A stretch of 64,000 nucleotides of DNA from Sphingomonas sp. HF-S4 (GTDB lineage: Bacteria > Pseudomonadota > Alphaproteobacteria > Sphingomonadales > Sphingomonadaceae). The notes beneath the pieces were generated by a model, which ran no database searches, was not told the origin of the DNA, and saw only the letters and a program-made list of their open reading frames with translations. A program made the translations under genes and the position numbers. This document shows, piece by piece, positions 59,875 to 64,000 of the stretch. Location: assembly GCF_032911445.1 (NCBI RefSeq), contig NZ_JAWJEJ010000002.1, forward strand, positions 372,001 to 436,000. The letters are read 5' to 3'. The first letter of the stretch is position 1. The number at the start of each line of letters is the position of its first letter.

Positions 59875-61427
59875 GCAGGTTCCCGATCATCGGGACGGGG
59901 CGTGGCCCGGCCAAGCAGCGGCAGGAAGAGCAAGGCGGCGAGGCTGATCACGCCCGAGGCGAGGAAGAAGACGTCGAAGCCGTTATAGCCGGCCTTGTCG
60001 AGCCAGGTCACGGCAGTGCCGCCCGCGCCCGAGAGCAGCCGCGCGAGCAGGAAGGCGAAGCCCGACAGGAAGGCATATTGCGCGCCGGGATAGCGCGGAT
60101 TGCACAGCATCGAGAGGTACACGACGAACACCGCGCCCGCCATGCCGTTGCCGAACTGGTCGGCGGCGGTGGCGAGATAGAGCGTGTTCTGGTCGAGCGG
60201 CTGGTGGGCGAGCCAGACGAAGCCGAAATTGCCGAGCGCGGCGAAGAAGGCGCCGATGCTGAGCGTCACCCCCCAGCGCCAGCGCGTGACGATCCAGCCG
60301 CCGATCCCCACCCCGACGATGCTCGATCCGAGCGCGACGAGGCCGTCGGCCCAGCCGATCTGGGTCTTGGTATAGCCAAGGCCAAGGATCATCGGCTTGG
60401 ACAGGTTGAGCGCGAGCACGTCGCCCATCCGGTAGATCGAGACGAAGGCGAGCAGGCCGATCGCGAGGAAGCCGTAGCGCCAGAAGAAATCGACATAGGG
60501 TCCGATCGCCGCCGAGGCGCGGGCGGGGGCCTCGGGGGTGAGGGTGCGGATCTTCGGGATGAAGAACGCCATCACGATGAATGGCAGCATCGCGATCACG
60601 AGTACCCAGGGCAGCACGTTGGTATCGGCGCTGATGCCGATCCCCGACGCGGCGGTGAGGATCAGCCAGCCGATCGCGGCGACGCCCGCCGCGAGCGCGA
60701 GCAGGATGCCGGCGCTGGCGACCAGGCCGGTGGCGAGCGCCGCGCCGCGCCCGCCGCCGCAGCCCGGCGCGCGCGGGAGCAAGGCGAGGATCGGCAGCGG
60801 CAGCGCGGCACCGGCGGCGATGAGGAGATAGGAAGCAGTCCAGCCCGGCTCGATCCCGAAGCCGCGGAGCGTCGCCGAGAGGCTGCCCGCGACATCGGCG
60901 AAGAGCAGCGCGCCGCTGCCCGCCGCGACCATCGCGGTGCGATAGCCCCACAGGTTCGACGCCGCGACCGGGCCCTGTTCCTCGGGGGTTGGCGCAAGCT
61001 CGATGCGCCAGGCGTCGGCGGCGACTTCGAGCGTGGTGGTCCAGAAGGCGAGCAGCACGGCGAACAAGGCAGTGAGCGGCAGGCTGGCGTCGTCGGAGAA
61101 TGCGGCCATCGCCACCATCGAGGTGAAGATGCCGAGCTGCGACAGCATGATCCAGCCGCGGCGCTTGCCGCAGAAGCGTGCGAAGCCGGGGACGTCGTAG
61201 CGATCGAGCAGCGGCGCCCAGAGGAACTTGAAGGTCGGCAGCAGCTGCACCCAGGCGAAGAAGCCGATGACCGCGAGCACCACGCCATGCTCGGCGAGCC
61301 GGACGCTGAGCACGGTCGAGAACATGTAGAAGGGCAGCCCGGCCGAGAAGCCGAGAAGGACGTAGAGCGCCATCCGCGCGAAGCCGCGCGGTACGCCCGC
61401 CGAGGGGGTTTCGACTGCCTCAGCCAA
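59871..61427 (-). CDS. ampG: AmpG-type muropeptide MFS permease
   Basis: A 518-residue major facilitator with about 12-14 helices. The AmpG pattern is clear: ALYVLLGFSAGLPFYMFSTV, LWAPLLDRYD, TLEVAADAWRIEL, and YKGFG-like YNGFDVFFLASG at the end. It imports anhydro-muropeptides for peptidoglycan recycling and, where ampC is present, induction of beta-lactamase. The start is unsure: TTG 61427 gives 18 extra residues before the ATG at 61373 that opens the first helix. Operon with the cytosolic serine hydrolase by 4-bp overlap. Confidence 0.92.
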   Translation of the reverse strand: MAEAVETPSAGVPRGFARMALYVLLGFSAGLPFYMFSTVLSVRLAEHGVVLAVIGFFAWVQLLPTFKFLWAPLLDRYDVPGFARFCGKRRGWIMLSQLGIFTSMVAMAAFSDDASLPLTALFAVLLAFWTTTLEVAADAWRIELAPTPEEQGPVAASNLWGYRTAMVAAGSGALLFADVAGSLSATLRGFGIEPGWTASYLLIAAGAALPLPILALLPRAPGCGGGRGAALATGLVASAGILLALAAGVAAIGWLILTAASGIGISADTNVLPWVLVIAMLPFIVMAFFIPKIRTLTPEAPARASAAIGPYVDFFWRYGFLAIGLLAFVSIYRMGDVLALNLSKPMILGLGYTKTQIGWADGLVALGSSIVGVGIGGWIVTRWRWGVTLSIGAFFAALGNFGFVWLAHQPLDQNTLYLATAADQFGNGMAGAVFVVYLSMLCNPRYPGAQYAFLSGFAFLLARLLSGAGGTAVTWLDKAGYNGFDVFFLASGVISLAALLFLPLLGRATPRPDDREPA

Positions 61428-61589
61428 GAAGATGCGCCGAGTTATGCTGCGGCAGATACTGCGTCATGTTGCGTCCCCGGCTGAGCTCGGTCCGCACGCT
61501 CGCCCGCGGCCCCGCGCCAGTCAATGGCGGGCGTCGTACGCATGCGTGCAGGCTATGGCTTGTCGAACGAAAACTATGGTGAGACGGGA

Positions 61590-61726
61590 GAATATTTCTA
61601 CTTAATGTCTGGGTCCCGTCGGAGTCGGGCGGCAGGCCGGCACGCCTGTCGCGCCACGGGGGGGCGACGAAATTTCGTCTCCGGGGGGAGGACAGGGCCG
61701 CGGCGCGTGTCGCCGCGGCCTTTTTT
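61590..61726 (+). ncRNA. candidate small RNA between divergent ampG and zip genes
   Basis: Both neighbours point away from this gap (ampG minus, zip plus), yet a strong plus-strand terminator lies inside it, so an orphan transcript is implied. Upstream of the terminator are GGCAGGC/GCCTGTC (61631-61650) and the palindrome GACGAAATTTCGTC (61666-61679), with G-rich runs around 61658 and 61683. No reading frame of family type is present. The 5' end is a guess, and no clear promoter is seen. Confidence 0.45.
61696..61726 (+). terminator. orphan intrinsic terminator
   Basis: A perfect 10-bp stem GGCCGCGGCG/CGCCGCGGCC with loop CGTGT and six T. It is 144 bp before the zip start codon and on the same strand, with no plus-strand gene before it. 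Confidence 0.93.
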
Positions 61727-61755
61727 CTTGCGCGTGTGATCCGAAATCGCTGCGT

Positions 61756-61771
61756 TCCGGCCTGGGCCGGA
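61756..61771. repeat. short REP-like palindrome
   Basis: TCCGGCC/GGCCGGA around TG, after CGCTGCG. A short extragenic palindrome in the leader of the zip gene. Confidence 0.5.
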
Positions 61772-61869
61772 GTACAGAAGGGGAGGGCAAATCAGGAACC
61801 GGTGGTGCGGCGACGGGTTGCTGATATAGCGGTGTCCATAAGGAGCCGAAGCCGCGGGATGCAGATATC

Positions 61870-62658
61870 GTGAACGAGATCGTGGCCGCGGGTGCGCTGG
61901 GCAGCCTGTGCGCGGGAATGGCGACCGGGCTCGGCGCGATTCCGGTGCTGGTGATGCGCAGGCCCAGCGACCAGCGGCAGAATTTGCTGCTCGGCTTCGC
62001 TGCGGGTGTGATGCTCGCGGCGAGCTTCTTCTCGCTGATCCTGCCGGCGATTGACGTGGCCAAGGAACAGGGCGCCAGCCAGGCGGGTGCCTCGATCACC
62101 GTGGTCGCCGCGGTGCTGCTCGGCGCGTTCATCATCGCCAAGCTGAACGACTGGGTGCCGCCGCTCGACAAGCTCGGGCTCGGGCCGCCCGGGATCGCGG
62201 CGGCGACGGCATCGGTGCGGCGGATCTGGCTGTTCGTCGCCGCGGTGACGCTGCACAATTTCCCCGAAGGCATGGCAGTCGGCGTCAGCTTCGGCGGCGG
62301 CGATTTCGAGGCGGGCCGCGTGACGGCGTTCGGGATCGGGCTGCAGAATATTCCCGAGGGGCTGGCGGTGGCGGTGGCGCTGTCGTCGATCGGCTATAGC
62401 CGCGGCCGCGCGGCGCTGATCGCGGCGGCGTCGGGGCTGGTCGAGCCGGTCGCCGGGCTGATCGGCGTGAGCATCGTCACGGTTGCCCACGCCTTCCTGC
62501 CTTGGGGGCTGGGGCTCGCGGCGGGTGCGATGATCTACGTCGTCGCGTCGGACATCATTCCGGACGCGCATGCGCGGATCAACGGCGGCGGGCGCGCGAC
62601 CACCGGGCTGATGATCGGGCTCGCGGCGATGATGTTCCTCGACACGACGTTCGGCTGA
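61870..62658 (+). CDS. ZIP family metal transporter
   Basis: A 262-residue membrane protein with about eight helices. The ZIP signature is present in helix 4 and 5: LHNFPEGMAVGVSFGG and IGLQNIPEGLAVAVAL, which form the metal pore. It probably takes up zinc or other divalent ions. The start is a GTG at 61870. A five-codon frame ATG CAG ATA TCG TGA begins 11 bp earlier, and its TGA overlaps the GTG, with AAGGAG 13 bp before the ATG; coupled translation is possible. Confidence 0.92.
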   Translation: MNEIVAAGALGSLCAGMATGLGAIPVLVMRRPSDQRQNLLLGFAAGVMLAASFFSLILPAIDVAKEQGASQAGASITVVAAVLLGAFIIAKLNDWVPPLDKLGLGPPGIAAATASVRRIWLFVAAVTLHNFPEGMAVGVSFGGGDFEAGRVTAFGIGLQNIPEGLAVAVALSSIGYSRGRAALIAAASGLVEPVAGLIGVSIVTVAHAFLPWGLGLAAGAMIYVVASDIIPDAHARINGGGRATTGLMIGLAAMMFLDTTFG

Positions 62659-62994
62659 CGCCCTGTAGCCGGCGGCTTCGACAGTGATGCAATCGTTCAG
62701 AACCAGTTACTTGGCGAAAGTGCGGTCGGTGCGCAAGACGATTCGATCGTCCCGATAGACCTGGCTCGCGGCCTGCTGCTCGGCATCGACCTCGATGGCG
62801 ATACGGTGCTCTCGATCGGTAGCGGATTGGGTTCTCGTGACGATGCATTCTCAAGCTGATCGCCGATCCGGTGCCGGCTTACTTCGTCCGTTCCAAGTCG
62901 TTTCTGTCCTATCTTTGTTGGAATTGCTGTGGGACATTGATAGCCGACTCGCGGTTTGCCAGGGGCGGCAGCCGCGTGTGCCGGGGGGATGTGC
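62659..62994. other. intergenic stretch with a possible gene remnant
   Basis: 336 bp without a clear gene. On the minus strand, 62707-62849 reads CIVTRTQSATDREHRIAIEV, then DAEQQAASQVYRDDRIVLRT and DRTFAK before a stop, which looks coding in composition, but it has an in-frame stop just upstream and no start codon. It may be the tail of a decayed small secreted protein. Nothing else is seen. Confidence 0.35.
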
Positions 62995-64000
62995 ATGCGT
63001 CAGACCACCTTGTCCGTGGCGCTCGAGGTAAAGCCCGAGAGCTACGATCATTTGTCGTCGTTGCTCGACAAGCTGCGCAACAGGCGCAATCCCGATCCTT
63101 CGGGGGGCGAAGGGCCGTTCGCGGATTTCCTCACGCGGGTGCCGGCGGTGCACTTCATGTCGCTGAGCGTGTTCCCGGGGTTCGACTATGATCCGCTGTT
63201 CGTCATCGAGGCCAATTTCGACGGCGAGAAGGGGCCGTTCTGGGGGCAGCTCGAATCGGCGATCGGGCCCGAGCTGCGGGCGATGCTGCGCTGCTGCAAG
63301 CGTCCGCTCGACAATGCCGGGCCGCTGTTCGATTCGATCACCGCGCCCGACGCGCGCGCGCCGATCGCGCCCTATCTCGAGCGGCGCTCGCTGACGCCGA
63401 CAGTGTTCCACCAAGGCAATCGCGGGATGACGCGCGACCGTATCCTGGCCGAGCACAAATTGTTCGAGGCGACGCGCGTCGAGCTGGCCTGCGCCAATGT
63501 CGATGGGCCCAATCCCTATCGCGTGCTCACCCCGCGCCAGATCCACGCCAAGCTACGCGCCGCGGTGCTGCCCGACTTCGCCTGGCTCAACCAGAAGGCG
63601 CCGGCGCGGATCACGCTGGCGCAGAATATCGGCGACTGGGTGCGGCTGATCGGCTTCATCGTCGCCACCGTGTTCGTGCTGTCGGTGCCCGGGCTGTTCC
63701 TGAGGCTGGCGATGCCGTGGGACCGCTACCTGATCCTGCTGGTCCTCGTCTTCGCGGGGATCGCGCTGCTGCTCAAGAAGATCGGCGTCGCGCTGCCGGG
63801 GACGGGAATCGCGACCAAGTTCAGCTTCCTGAAGTTCTTCTTCAAGCAATTGCCGCCGCTGCTGCTGTTCGTCGCGGGCTATCTGGTGATCGCAGTGGCG
63901 ATCGGGACACCGCTGTCGATGCTGGCCACCGCGCGCAATTTCGACGCGGCGTGGCGCGGGATGATCGAGTGGCTGCTCTGGGGGCTCGCCGGCGCGCCGG
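62995..64000 (+). CDS. unrecognised membrane protein, partial
   Basis: At least 335 residues from ATG 62995 (MRQTTLSVALEVKPESYDHL), open to the window edge. Residues 1-210 are soluble, with FMSLSVFPGFDYDPLFVIEA, then NFDGEKGPFWGQLE and MLRCCKRP. Two or more helices follow from about residue 220 (VRLIGFIVATVFVLSVPGLF, then RYLILLVLVFAGIALLLK, then LLLFVAGYLVIAVAIG). I do not recognise the family. The soluble part recalls N-terminal domains of some bacterial proteins annotated near haem peroxidases, but that is a weak impression. GGGGGGA precedes the start. Confidence 0.8.
   Translation, partial: MRQTTLSVALEVKPESYDHLSSLLDKLRNRRNPDPSGGEGPFADFLTRVPAVHFMSLSVFPGFDYDPLFVIEANFDGEKGPFWGQLESAIGPELRAMLRCCKRPLDNAGPLFDSITAPDARAPIAPYLERRSLTPTVFHQGNRGMTRDRILAEHKLFEATRVELACANVDGPNPYRVLTPRQIHAKLRAAVLPDFAWLNQKAPARITLAQNIGDWVRLIGFIVATVFVLSVPGLFLRLAMPWDRYLILLVLVFAGIALLLKKIGVALPGTGIATKFSFLKFFFKQLPPLLLFVAGYLVIAVAIGTPLSMLATARNFDAAWRGMIEWLLWGLAGAP

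Noticed and set aside
1..64000. tRNA genes, CRISPR arrays, insertion sequences
   Set aside because: No T-loop GGTTCGAATCC-type blocks with cloverleaf context, no regularly spaced direct repeats, and no transposase frames were found by reading.

Overview
The window is GC-rich chromosomal DNA from an alphaproteobacterium, most likely a sphingomonad (Sphingomonas or a close relative). The evidence is gene content: lptC-lptA-lptB-rpoN, a SapC-family protein, DciA, an NDUFS4-like complex I subunit, a long-chain polyprenyl diphosphate synthase, many small secreted proteins, and dispersed palindromic repeats of a kind common in these genomes. No rRNA, tRNA, CRISPR array, prophage, transposase or integrated element was recognised. 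Genes are packed tightly, with many 4-bp ATGA-type overlaps. Both window edges cut a gene.

Layout. 0-5.2 kb: edge of a mannitol dehydrogenase/fructuronate reductase-type gene, a two-module retroviral-type aspartic protease, and the ligase-associated Lhr-type helicase divergent from the ligase-associated exonuclease. 5.2-12.5 kb: a small periplasmic protein, a STAS-like protein, rpoN, the LPS-transport genes lptB, lptA and lptC, an RNase D-like nuclease, a TerC protein, and a double cold-shock protein with a glycine-rich N-terminus. 12.6-16.4 kb: VOC protein, TetR regulator, Lrp regulator plus EamA transporter, S41 peptidase. 16.5-22.1 kb: ATP-dependent DNA ligase (the third member of the helicase/exonuclease/ligase set), a YaeI-type phosphoesterase, an esterase, an extensin-like lipoprotein, a LOG protein. 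22.1-33 kb: cytochrome c, pheA, nudC, a serine hydrolase, mutY, then dciA, two tandem DsbA-like proteins, smc and a YcxB-like protein in one direction. 33-37 kb: GT4, GH13 and GH130 genes on one strand. 37-49.6 kb: chorismate mutase, polyprenyl synthase, hrpB, complex I subunit, DEAD-box helicase, FAD oxidoreductase, SapC, an H1-like basic protein, a second GT4 and a DUF985 cupin.

49.6-50.5 kb has no convincing protein gene. It holds two tandem DnaA-box-like sites, followed by about 640 nt dense in hairpins with GNRA and UUCG tetraloops on the plus strand, ending in a strong intrinsic terminator. This is the best candidate in the window for an undescribed element, a large structured RNA. 50.5-61.4 kb is a D-amino acid and cell-wall neighbourhood: dgcN and dgcA (N-acetylation and racemisation of D-glutamate), a D-aminoacylase and a DAACS symporter in one overlapping operon, then a TPR methyltransferase, a DacB-type carboxypeptidase, and an AmpG permease overlapping a serine hydrolase. 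61.5-64 kb: an orphan terminator with a possible small RNA between divergent genes, a ZIP metal transporter, and the start of an unrecognised membrane protein.

The genes suggest three themes: DNA repair and chromosome maintenance (Lhr/exonuclease/ligase, MutY, SMC, DciA), envelope building and recycling (Lpt, DacB, AmpG, serine hydrolases, extensin), and use of D-amino acids. A family of palindromic repeats occurs as inverted pairs at 16.4 and 35.7 kb and once inside the hrpB reading frame.
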